DNA of 64,000 nucleotides from positions 124,001 to 188,000 of the forward strand of contig NZ_VIKR01000007.1 of assembly GCF_007004765.1 (NCBI RefSeq), given 5' to 3'. Below, piece by piece: positions 46,401 to 54,505 of the stretch. Source of the DNA: Aliikangiella marina. Its GTDB lineage: Bacteria; Pseudomonadota; Gammaproteobacteria; Enterobacterales; Kangiellaceae. The translations under genes and the position numbers were made by a program. Position 1 is the first letter of the stretch; the number at the start of each line of letters is the position of its first letter. The notes under the pieces were generated by a model. The model ran no database searches, was not told the DNA's origin, and saw only the letters and a program-made list of their open reading frames with translations.

Positions 46401-46862
46401 ATGTTGCTTCGTAGAATCTACATTATGTCACTTGAACACCCTGGAATCGGTTTTGTTGGTATTCTTGGTAAAGTGGGTCTTTATCCCAGTCTCGAAGATC
46501 TGGACTTGTATGTTCGAGGTTATTCGCAATGCCTTTTAGATGCAGATTTAGATGACTGGGAAGGTGGTTGGTCCGAGTTTATTGAATGGTTAAGAGAAAG
46601 AGATCATTTTCCTACAAAGGGATGGGCTGCCAAAATAATTGAGGAAAAAGGAGATGGCGAGCAAGCATTCAATCGATTTAAAGAGTTGTTGTTCGAATAC
46701 CTTGAGTCTGAGAAACCTAAATGGTTCTTAGAGTTTAATCTAGAGATACAGCCAAGTGCTTGGTGGGGTTTAGAAGGAAGTGGGGATGACTACTCAAAAT
46801 ATAAATCCGTACCTAAAAAAGCTGATATAAGGATAGAGAAACATATTCATCTCGCCAGTTAG
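46401..46862 (+). CDS. Orphan soluble protein, unknown function
   Basis: 153 residues (145 if it starts at the in-frame ATG 46425). Rich in W, E and D: GYSQCLLDADLDDWEGGWSE and FLEFNLEIQPSAWWGLEGSG. No family recognised. Alone between 200-base spacers in the AT-rich stretch, like the other orphan genes there. Confidence 0.6.
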   Translation: MLLRRIYIMSLEHPGIGFVGILGKVGLYPSLEDLDLYVRGYSQCLLDADLDDWEGGWSEFIEWLRERDHFPTKGWAAKIIEEKGDGEQAFNRFKELLFEYLESEKPKWFLEFNLEIQPSAWWGLEGSGDDYSKYKSVPKKADIRIEKHIHLAS

Positions 46863-46986
46863 TTTTAATGGTTGTAGAATGTTAAGGCTGTTTATATCAC
46901 AGATGTGTGTGAAAAGAATGCTTCGATAGTCTCTGGTCATCACACTTCAGTCGTTCAAAAAGTAATTGATTAAGAAATAGGCATAA

Positions 46987-46996
46987 AAAGCGGTCA
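46987..46996 (+). other. AAAGYGGWCA motif, copy in front of the 47084 gene
   Basis: AAAGCGGTCA, 87 bases before the next start. Identical to the copy at 44322. Confidence 0.35.
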
Positions 46997-47083
46997 ATTG
47001 ATAGGCCGATAGTTCTGCTTTCTTTCATCGTAGAATTTAGCAGACATTTATAATAATAAACATAATTATCAAGGGATGTTTTA

Positions 47084-47836
47084 ATGTATACGGCGGCAAG
47101 TCAACAAAATAGAACAGACAACGTATTTTCAACTCAAGACTCACTTTTTTTCTCTCGATTAACATTTTTTATTACTGTTGCAGTATTTGGCGGATTTGCG
47201 CTTAATTGGATAAATAATCCAGAGAAACTTGGGCATATCACTTTTTGGGTTGGATTACATGGTTTTTTCAGTGCTGCTTGGTACCTCTTGCTCATTTATC
47301 AATTACGACTTTCAAGAATTGGGAAAATCGTACAACATAAAACTTTGGGCAAGCTCAGTGTGCTGCTTGTCGTAGCCATCTTAATTACTGGTGTCGTTAC
47401 GGCGTTGGATTTATACCAGCGTCTTGTTTCTTTCGGTGTGTTTGATCCCACAGATGCAGCCGCAAGACTAAGGGCAGGTGGATTTATAGGAAGCACGTTT
47501 TTGCAATGGGCAGTATTTTTAATATTGTACATTTTGGGTTTGCTCAACAGACGCGCTCCATCGCATCATAAGCGATTTATGATAGCCGCAGCCATTCAAA
47601 TGATGCCAGAGGGATTGAATCGGCTCATTCATACTCTGGGCCTTCCTGGTGATGCGATGTTACTCACTATATTTTTAGTTTATTTGTCTGTCTTGGCATA
47701 TGATTGGAAAATTGAGAACCGAGTTCAGTGGAGTACTCTTTTATCTTTTGGACTATTCACTCTTTTAGCAGCTTTAATTCATACCCTGTTCCGCACGCAG
47801 GTCTGGGGAGATTGGGTCGTGAACTTATTAACCTGA
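47084..47836 (+). CDS. Seven-helix membrane protein, unknown
   Basis: 250 residues with about seven hydrophobic helices (20-42, 51-72, 85-108, 135-153, 165-180, 185-203, 215-238). Histidines in helices or loops (GLHGFFSAAWY, QHKTLGKLSV, SHHKRFM, LIHTLG) recall cytochrome-b-like or DUF2306-like folds, but no firm match. The ATG is eight bases after AAGGGA, a good ribosome binding site. Last plus-strand gene of the orphan stretch. Confidence 0.65.
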   Translation: MYTAASQQNRTDNVFSTQDSLFFSRLTFFITVAVFGGFALNWINNPEKLGHITFWVGLHGFFSAAWYLLLIYQLRLSRIGKIVQHKTLGKLSVLLVVAILITGVVTALDLYQRLVSFGVFDPTDAAARLRAGGFIGSTFLQWAVFLILYILGLLNRRAPSHHKRFMIAAAIQMMPEGLNRLIHTLGLPGDAMLLTIFLVYLSVLAYDWKIENRVQWSTLLSFGLFTLLAALIHTLFRTQVWGDWVVNLLT

Positions 47837-48087
47837 CTTTATTAATAAGTTAATCTCAATACGGTTAGAATCGGACATGCTTCTCATATGCTTTCTCTGT
47901 TCGACTTGTTGAACGTCCACTTTCGGGTAACAAAAATAGCTTCAAAACTTTAACCCGCGACTGTCTCCTTTATGGCAACTTGCGCCGTTCAGTAATATCC
48001 GATATTGACCAATTGCGAGACCATGAATTTTACGATTAGGTCAAAATCATGCGTCTGATTCTTCAGATCGAATAATAGCTACTACTT
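47837..48087. other. Gene-free spacer between convergent genes
   Basis: 251 bases with stops in all frames and no clear terminator hairpin. It holds one copy of the AAAGYGGWCA-like string in reverse orientation (AAAGTGGACG on the minus strand at 47923-47914), at the right edge of the orphan-gene stretch. Confidence 0.4.
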
Positions 48088-48714
48088 TTAACCATCCTTT
48101 TTGGAAAAAGAAAAGCTACCCCAAGTTGACTTTTCTTCGGCGCTCGCTTTTTCTGGATAAGAATATTCCGTCCATTCACCATTTCTTTTTATGTGTACTC
48201 CAAACATAATATTCCATTGATCCCCGGGAAATTTCTTACGCAATATCTGCACTTGTCGGTGAAGTCCTCTAAAAAACTTAGGCCGCTTTCCTTCCTCTGT
48301 CTCTTCATAACCGAAATAGGGAACCCAGAAACCTGTCCAATTATTTAACTTCCAGGAGCCTGTTTTTTGCCACCCTTTTTCCGTCTTTATTTGTTCGCCC
48401 ATTTGTGCGGAAAGATGAAACTTATGAAGATGGCCAGTTTGTGTATTTTCTATATAAAGGTCTAAAACCGTGGTATCTCCCTTAATACCTTTAGCACAGA
48501 TATAAAAGGAATCTCGATCATGCAATAAATAGATAGATGCTTGTGCCGGTAATCTAATTTTTGTCGCATCTCGCCACTCATCGTCTTCGCATTGGCCATC
48601 CAGTAATACCGACTGATTGGTCCAGTTGATTGGTATTACATTTGAAGCGTTAAGGGGGCTGGTCCGAGAAAGCAAAAGCGCACTTATTAAAAGGAGTTTA
48701 ACTATTTTTCGCAT
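48088..48714 (-). CDS. Secreted CBM9/DOMON-like protein
   Basis: 208 residues with a signal peptide (KLLLISALLLSRTSPLNA). After it come VLLDGQCEDDEWRDA and IYLLHDRDSFYICAKG, the pattern of the CBM9/DOMON-like fold seen also at 12179-12922, although the two are dissimilar elsewhere. The C-terminal half has FFRGLHRQVQILRKKFPGDQ. It stands alone, not near sugar genes, so a sugar ligand is not implied. Function unknown. Confidence 0.65.
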   Translation of the reverse strand: MRKIVKLLLISALLLSRTSPLNASNVIPINWTNQSVLLDGQCEDDEWRDATKIRLPAQASIYLLHDRDSFYICAKGIKGDTTVLDLYIENTQTGHLHKFHLSAQMGEQIKTEKGWQKTGSWKLNNWTGFWVPYFGYEETEEGKRPKFFRGLHRQVQILRKKFPGDQWNIMFGVHIKRNGEWTEYSYPEKASAEEKSTWGSFSFSKKDG

Positions 48715-49039
48715 AATAAACCTCAGGTTATTTATCGTATGCGGCTGACATCAAGTCGACCGTTATAAACATTCTGAGGAAAAATCTAGGCTAATTTTTC
48801 AAAAAACACCTGACGTCTTGCTGACTTTTACTTATCTTATATCTGAAAGATAATTTAAACCATAATTTTATTGAGTCAATCGAATTAACCGGTCGACAAA
48901 GACGATTAATAATTTTATTCTAAGAAAAAACTAAGGTATTTTTGTGATAGAGACAATCAAGCAATTGATTAAAATAGCCACAGAATATCGATAAATAGAA
49001 CATCAATAAACAGAATATCAATAACAAATTCAAAGGATC
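48715..49039. other. AT-rich intergenic region between divergent genes
   Basis: 325 bases, very AT-rich, no reading frame of note. It holds the 15-base tandem repeat described separately. Promoters for both flanking genes are expected here, but no convincing -35/-10 pair was found. Confidence 0.45.
48982..49026 (+). repeat. Three tandem 15-base repeats
   Basis: Copies AGAATATCGATAAAT, AGAACATCAATAAAC and AGAATATCAATAACA follow one another without gap (2-4 mismatches). They end 13 bases before the start codon at 49040, so they would lie in the leader or promoter of that gene. Confidence 0.7.
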
Positions 49040-50290
49040 ATGATGAAACATATTTGGGTAGTCGTACTAATAACGTTGACTAGCGCTCTCAATGCTGGAG
49101 AGCTAACTAGAGAAGCAGTCAAAGGTAGCTATTTCTTGGGTACTCCAGAGCGGGGCAAAACTAAGGTAGAAATGGACTTTGGCAACCTGGGAAACAAAGT
49201 TGTACTCGCAGTCGGCTGTAAAGGCTGTCCAACGGCAACTTATTCTTTTCTCAAAGAAGAGAGCTCAACCCTTGGCGTCGCTACTTTTTTTAACACCATA
49301 GGCCTTTATGTTTTCCAGTATGACGAAAATAGTTGGGTTGTCGTTCAACCTGATGGTCAACTCGGTCGTAAAGTATGGAACAAGATTGGTCATGCGAATA
49401 TCTATTCTAAAGATGCCAATAAAGCGAAATCCGTTGCGCGCGCCGATATTGAAAAATTCGCGATTGGATTATCAAGCAAGATCATGAATCAAGAAGTCGG
49501 CGAAATGAGCCATTCAGGTGGCACTTATCATCTGGCTGTACCAGTAAATCATATGGGTCGTGCGCAGTCATCCTACCAAGTTGAGTTCAACCGAGATGCC
49601 AAAAAAGCTATCAATATCAAACCATGTGATAAGTGCTCCGTTGATCAATACCAGCACCTTCCTCAAGAGAGCGATATCGCGGGAGTTGATATTTATCGTC
49701 ATGCGACCAGTTACTATATCTTTGATTTACAAGATGGTGTTTTGATTACAACTTTTGCGAATGCCTCAGGCCTCGGTAAAACATTATGGGGTAAGGGCAA
49801 TAACTACAATGTTTTGTCAAACAATAAGGCCTACATTCGACAAATTCTTGCAAGCAAGGAAAAGCAAGATACGATCGATAAGATGATGGCTGAATACTTT
49901 GCCATGATTAAAACCGAATTTGAAAAAAGAGCCGAGGAAGAACGGTTAGCAAAAGTTGCTACTCGAGACTTACCGGCTCAAGGAATACAGGACAGCGGAC
50001 AACAAAAACAGGCGTTAGAAGCGTCAATTCGTTGGGCTAAAGCTTGGAATTGGAAAGAAACTATCAATGCGGCCTACTTTACCAGTAACGATTGGGCAAT
50101 TACTCGAAATCGACTCACCGGTGTAATCACTGGTAAGGTCGCTAGAGGCTATATCACAATGAAACACCCTGATGGCCGGTGTCGCTTTCAATATGTCAGT
50201 TACCGACAGGACTACGACGGAAGTAACTATATGAATTTTCATATGACAGGCGTTGGTCCGATTTATGATTTGAAGTGCGATAAGATTTAA
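49040..50290 (+). CDS. Secreted protein with duplicated CxxC domain, unknown
   Basis: 416 residues with a signal peptide (to about LNA, residue 19). Residues ~27-145 and ~162-280 are two copies of one domain, offset by 136 residues. Each has a CxxC (C60/C63 and C196/C199), a glycine/aspartate turn and a closing L-G-[K/R]-[T/K]-[V/L]-W-x-[K]-[I/G] block. Residues 285-325 are a charged helix. The C-terminal part is W-rich with two further cysteines. No family recognised. The cysteine pairs suggest disulfides or metal sites in the periplasm. Ribosome binding AAGGA before ATG 49040. Confidence 0.65.
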   Translation: MMKHIWVVVLITLTSALNAGELTREAVKGSYFLGTPERGKTKVEMDFGNLGNKVVLAVGCKGCPTATYSFLKEESSTLGVATFFNTIGLYVFQYDENSWVVVQPDGQLGRKVWNKIGHANIYSKDANKAKSVARADIEKFAIGLSSKIMNQEVGEMSHSGGTYHLAVPVNHMGRAQSSYQVEFNRDAKKAINIKPCDKCSVDQYQHLPQESDIAGVDIYRHATSYYIFDLQDGVLITTFANASGLGKTLWGKGNNYNVLSNNKAYIRQILASKEKQDTIDKMMAEYFAMIKTEFEKRAEEERLAKVATRDLPAQGIQDSGQQKQALEASIRWAKAWNWKETINAAYFTSNDWAITRNRLTGVITGKVARGYITMKHPDGRCRFQYVSYRQDYDGSNYMNFHMTGVGPIYDLKCDKI

Positions 50291-50313
50291 CTAAAAAAGT
50301 TGTCAGGAATATC

Positions 50314-50352
50314 GTCTCTCCAGGTGAAAAAAGTTGTTCGGCTTGGAGAGAC
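50314..50352. other. Inverted repeat after the CxxC-protein gene
   Basis: GTCTCTCCA (50314-50322) and TGGAGAGAC (50344-50352) form a perfect nine-base stem around a 21-base loop, 24 bases after the stop codon. It lacks a following T tract, so it may be an mRNA end-stabiliser or a protein site rather than a classical terminator. Confidence 0.45.
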
Positions 50353-50556
50353 TTTGGTTCAGTTGACTTAGTTTTTGCTTTATCTGAACAGTGAAAAATC
50401 AAAGTTAAATATTGTCCTACAAAACACATATCAATAGGTTGAAATCCCACCTTCACTATTTGTCGTAAGTTATCACGAAGCTGGCATTGTGATTTTCGAA
50501 GTATCGGGAAATAAAACTTTGTTAAAGCAGCTTTAAACACCAACTTGATAAGCGAT

Positions 50557-51015
50557 TCATCCTTCGGATACTGCAGGTTGCAGTAAGCTGTTCTTTTGCT
50601 TTAAGACTAATTGATTCAGCCAGAAGGAACATAAAGCACCGACTACAATTCCTATACCAATCATAGTAAACCCAAAGCCTAAAAGAGTCGTACCACTTAA
50701 TCCACCAAGTAGAACTCCAAACCCCAACCAATATTGGTTGAGTTTGGTCTGTTTAAACACTAAACACTCCATAATAATGGTCGAAATGATAGATTGCACT
50801 CCTACAAAAATATACGCAAAACCGATTAATTCAATTAAAGCTCTAAAAGGTAAAAGCTGATCCGGCATCGGTGCATTAGGATTAGAAGCGACGACACTCG
50901 GGTCAGAATTTAACTCCAACAGCATAAAGTATATCAATGCTCCTACAATTGGAGGGAAGTTTAACCCTACGATGAAACGGTAAACACTATACTTTTTATT
51001 TTCCACAACATTCAC
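50557..51015 (-). CDS. Four-helix membrane protein, unknown
   Basis: 152 residues with four predicted helices (about 12-33, 55-80, 90-110, 113-138) and a glycine-rich third and fourth helix pair. No family recognised. First of three small minus-strand orphan genes upstream of the cyclase; spacers of 150 bases or less. Confidence 0.55.
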   Translation of the reverse strand: MNVVENKKYSVYRFIVGLNFPPIVGALIYFMLLELNSDPSVVASNPNAPMPDQLLPFRALIELIGFAYIFVGVQSIISTIIMECLVFKQTKLNQYWLGFGVLLGGLSGTTLLGFGFTMIGIGIVVGALCSFWLNQLVLKQKNSLLQPAVSEG

Positions 51016-51169
51016 TTTAATATAAATGGCTTCTATGATTAGCTAACTAGTTTTTTCACTGGGCTTATCAATAAACTTTTTGGATGGTTTATTTACAAAT
51101 ACTAAAACGATTGTATTAATATTAAAATTCAGCGCCTTTGTCTAAAACTTTGAGGTTCTGGTTATGCGT

Positions 51170-51589
51170 TCAATATCTAAATTGAGTAAGCTTTCTATCC
51201 GAAAGACTATCTATTCCGCCTTTTTCAAATGTTAAGGACCATATTCCAGTTTTAATTGACTTCTCAAGGACGCCGACTAATTCAACACCATCCGTCTCGA
51301 CAGTTACGTTAGCGTTAATGCAAATCCAGTTCGCTATGGAATCGATAACAATTGGATCTTCTTGATCACCTTTTATAAAGTGAATCGATAACGTGTTATC
51401 TGGATAGAATTCCAACTCCACAATACCGCGCGATCCTTGTGCAGACCATCCGCCATTTTCAGTTAAGACTTTACATTGAGAAAAAGTATCAAAGCTAAAA
51501 ACTAAAAGAGTGATCATCAACAGGTTAATTGGCGTATTTCGCCTTATGCGCACAAGCTTAGAGCCTAATATAACTTTAGAAAACCGCAT
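51170..51589 (-). CDS. Small exported protein, unknown
   Basis: 139 residues. A hydrophobic segment (INLLMITLLVFSFDTFS, about 21-37) after a basic N-terminus looks like a signal peptide. The mature part is beta-rich (GIVELEFYPDNTLSIHFIKG and WSLTFEKGG). It starts 13 bases after the lipoprotein gene ending at 51602, so the two form an operon. Confidence 0.55.
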   Translation of the reverse strand: MRFSKVILGSKLVRIRRNTPINLLMITLLVFSFDTFSQCKVLTENGGWSAQGSRGIVELEFYPDNTLSIHFIKGDQEDPIVIDSIANWICINANVTVETDGVELVGVLEKSIKTGIWSLTFEKGGIDSLSDRKLTQFRY

Positions 51590-51601
51590 AGTTTTAGTTA
51601 A

Positions 51602-52138
51602 TTATTGATCATTCGTTTTTTTTATAATAATTCGATAGTGTGTACTGTCAACCAAAAGATCTGTAATTACGATTTTCACTTTAACTTCTCTCCCTCTCGC
51701 TCCACTAGGAATTTGGTACGAACTCAGCTTAACTCCTGTGACAGTTCCACCTTTACCATCATAATGTGAACTATAGTTTGAAACGCCACTTATAAAATTT
51801 TCCTTTAAGACTACATCAGCATTTTTATAAATACGATATTCTCCCTCGATAGGAATTTTTATATTTTGTAAAGCCAGCATGTCATCCGCATTCAATTTCG
51901 GCTCAGGCAGTACAAGCATTACCAAATACCTTCCTGGATATTTGTGAGTGAACGAGCACAACCCCTCCGATTCAGCAGTAAATTCGATATCGCATAATAT
52001 TTCCGAGAAGTCACTTGGCGGAAACGCCATATTGTAGAACACACTATGTTGGTTTAAGACCGAGCAACCAGTCATAAAAATAGAAAATGTTAGAAAAGTG
52101 ATGATTCGAAATTTAATAACTTTAGACTTTCGCAACAT
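51602..52138 (-). CDS. Lipoprotein of unknown function
   Basis: 178 residues if started at ATG 52138, where the lipobox MTGC falls at the usual residue 25. A longer frame from 52186 would put 16 extra residues in front. The mature part has CDIEFTAESEGLCSFTHKYPG and a beta-rich C-terminus. It may belong to a DUF5625-like group, but this is tentative. Upstream of the gene at 51170 on the same strand. Confidence 0.55.
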   Translation of the reverse strand: MLRKSKVIKFRIITFLTFSIFMTGCSVLNQHSVFYNMAFPPSDFSEILCDIEFTAESEGLCSFTHKYPGRYLVMLVLPEPKLNADDMLALQNIKIPIEGEYRIYKNADVVLKENFISGVSNYSSHYDGKGGTVTGVKLSSYQIPSGARGREVKVKIVITDLLVDSTHYRIIIKKTNDQ

Positions 52139-52249
52139 ACCGCTGATAAAAATGTTTTGTCTCGGTTTTTTTAAATACTCTAGCATGACACTGAAAACTT
52201 CAAAGACCGATTTACTATGTCAGCACCCTCGCTAAAAGTCTTTAATCGA

Positions 52250-54229
52250 TTACAAACGTCCACTCTGACAGCGCTCAATTAACGCAAATAGCGATTTATC
52301 GTTAGGACTTTTTTCAATTTGGCGGCGGTAAAGTGCAACGGCTGTTGCTATATCGCCTTCTCGATATTTTTTCCAAGCACGAATCATCGTTGGTTGGTTG
52401 GCTGCTTTTTCTTCTTGTATACTGACCGTATCATTGTCGAATACTTCATAAAGAGTGACAGGTTTAGACTTGCCGCGAATTTGGCAGGCTGCGATATAAC
52501 GTAATCGATATTGTGTCAGGTCGCTCAAGTGTCGTTTAGTCTCTTCCGTAATAAGAATTTTAGTTGCAAATGCCTTGGTTAATGCTTCAACTCTTGCCGC
52601 AGCATTTACAGTATCAGATACTACGGTGGCATCCATTCTCTGTGTGGTCCCAACAGTGCCCAGCATCATTTTTCCATAATGAATACCCATACCAATTTCA
52701 ACAATAGGTAGTTTTTTCTGGCGAAGTTTTTCATTGTATTTATCTAACGAAGCAAGCATTTCAATCGCAGCTTTAACGGCATCGTCTGCGCGATTTGGAA
52801 ACAACGCCATAATTCCGTCACCCATGTACTTATCAATTATTCCACCATGCTTATTAATTACGGGTGCGATCTGTGATAAATATCGATTAATAAAATTAAA
52901 ATTCGCTTGCGGTGTCATCGATTCTGATAAAGTGGTAAAGCCACGAATATCACAGAATAGAACCGTCATTTCTCGCTCACAACAATCGCCCAAAGAAATT
53001 TCATCAACACTTGCAACACCTAATTGCTTGAGCAATCCATGAGGGACAAAACGATGATAGGATTTATTAAGTTGAATAAGCTCTCCACGGCTCTTTTGAA
53101 TATGTGCGAGCATTTGATTAAACTGTTCTGCTAGAAACTTAAAACTACCAAAACCTTTTGGTGGTAACTTAAAGTTAAAATCATTTTTAATCAGTCGAGT
53201 TATTGCTAAATTAAGCTGCTCGAGCGGACTGGTAATTTTTCTCGCAAAAAACATAGCAGCTAATAAAATCGCTGCAGACATTAAACTAAAAATCAACCAA
53301 ACAGATTGCAGAAGTTCGCGGCTTATACCATGGTAGGTTTCTTGAAAAACATGCATTACCACTGCGCCAAGCGGTTTATCCTCGCTAAATAATGGAGAAA
53401 CTAAATAACGATCGGCTTTCAAATTTTGACTATCTAATGAAATTTGTGCCGTTTCTCCCACAACGATGCGTTTGAGAATCTCTCGCTTTAAGCCTTTCTC
53501 GGCATAAAACAAAGAACCCGGTGGTTGCAATAATCCATCCTTAGGAACAAACCGATAAGTCACTTCTTCAGCAGAGGGTAGATTGATGGTCGCAACCTGT
53601 GCTTTTTTGCTCCAACGGTTGAGTTTAATCTCTTTGTAAGTCGCCGTCAGATTCTTGATATCCAAAATTCTGAGAATAATTTGCCCGTTTACAACTAGCT
53701 CTGGACGATTGCGGAATCGCAATTCAACTTGGGGTGGTCGAGTAATTCGCGGTTGACCGGGCAATCTAAGCTTCACCAGTTCGAGCTTTTCATTTTTAGG
53801 GACGATTAAAACTTTAAATAGGTCACTTACAACTAGCAGACCCTCTTGAGGTGATCTTTGATAAGAAGCCCCATAAGTCAGTGTTTCATTGTCTGGGTTT
53901 AAGTTTAACGAAAAAGTAATACCTTGGTTTTGCGTGAGAGCCTGAGCTTTGAAACTATTGGTTAATCGCTCAAAAATTGGCAGCTTTGCTTTGCTTACCT
54001 GGTCAAGTTGCTGATGTAATCTCGGATCAATGAGTTGAGCAATACTATTTAACTGGGATATTTTATTGTTATTAAAGTTTTCAAAAAGATAAGCTTCTGC
54101 ACGTTGAAATATATTTGTTGACCCAATGGCGACGATGAGTCCAACGATCATCAAAAACCAGCTGATGATATAACTTCTAAATTGACGTCCAGACTTTATT
54201 GACAAGCCGAGTTCCTCTTTAAGTAACAA
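52250..54229 (-). CDS. Membrane adenylate cyclase with HAMP domain
   Basis: 659 residues. TM1 (about 19-41), a periplasmic region (42-305) and TM2 (about 306-328) come first, then HAMP (329-385) and a class III cyclase domain (about 415-590). Both metal aspartates are present (LFCDIRGFT and KYMGDGIMALF), and the substrate-choosing lysine in DKYMGDGI favours ATP. SDTVNAAARVE matches the transition-state region. About 70 residues follow the cyclase domain. It senses an unknown periplasmic signal and makes cyclic AMP. Stands alone. Confidence 0.92.
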   Translation of the reverse strand: MLLKEELGLSIKSGRQFRSYIISWFLMIVGLIVAIGSTNIFQRAEAYLFENFNNNKISQLNSIAQLIDPRLHQQLDQVSKAKLPIFERLTNSFKAQALTQNQGITFSLNLNPDNETLTYGASYQRSPQEGLLVVSDLFKVLIVPKNEKLELVKLRLPGQPRITRPPQVELRFRNRPELVVNGQIILRILDIKNLTATYKEIKLNRWSKKAQVATINLPSAEEVTYRFVPKDGLLQPPGSLFYAEKGLKREILKRIVVGETAQISLDSQNLKADRYLVSPLFSEDKPLGAVVMHVFQETYHGISRELLQSVWLIFSLMSAAILLAAMFFARKITSPLEQLNLAITRLIKNDFNFKLPPKGFGSFKFLAEQFNQMLAHIQKSRGELIQLNKSYHRFVPHGLLKQLGVASVDEISLGDCCEREMTVLFCDIRGFTTLSESMTPQANFNFINRYLSQIAPVINKHGGIIDKYMGDGIMALFPNRADDAVKAAIEMLASLDKYNEKLRQKKLPIVEIGMGIHYGKMMLGTVGTTQRMDATVVSDTVNAAARVEALTKAFATKILITEETKRHLSDLTQYRLRYIAACQIRGKSKPVTLYEVFDNDTVSIQEEKAANQPTMIRAWKKYREGDIATAVALYRRQIEKSPNDKSLFALIERCQSGRL

Positions 54230-54505
54230 CTATAACTCGAGTCGATTTTAAAATAAGCGTCCAGGCCCCCAAATTAATTTAGTAACTATCCCTAGATATT
54301 TATTATTGCTTAGCGGTTAAGCTTTTTTTGAATTATTCCAGTGTTAGTCTTGAATAATATAACGATCGTCGATCGGAATTCAGGAGAACATTACAAACTC
54401 CAGCTCTTCAGTTTAGTGTAACTTCGTCAACTACACAATCCTTTATAATCTCGATTCGATCTATTCTCAACATCATTTTGGCACAATAAGCCTAGCCAAT
54501 TATCT

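Noticed and set aside
43633-47083. Possible integron cassette array (attC sites)
   Set aside because: Spacers were read for RYYYAAC and GTTRRRY. Isolated half matches occur (ATTTAAC near 46213, GTTAAAC near 45740), but no pair with the expected hairpin was found, and there is no integrase gene.
50196-50543. Minus-strand frame between the CxxC-protein gene and the next gene
   Set aside because: It overlaps the end of the CxxC-protein gene, has no ribosome binding site and an implausible composition.
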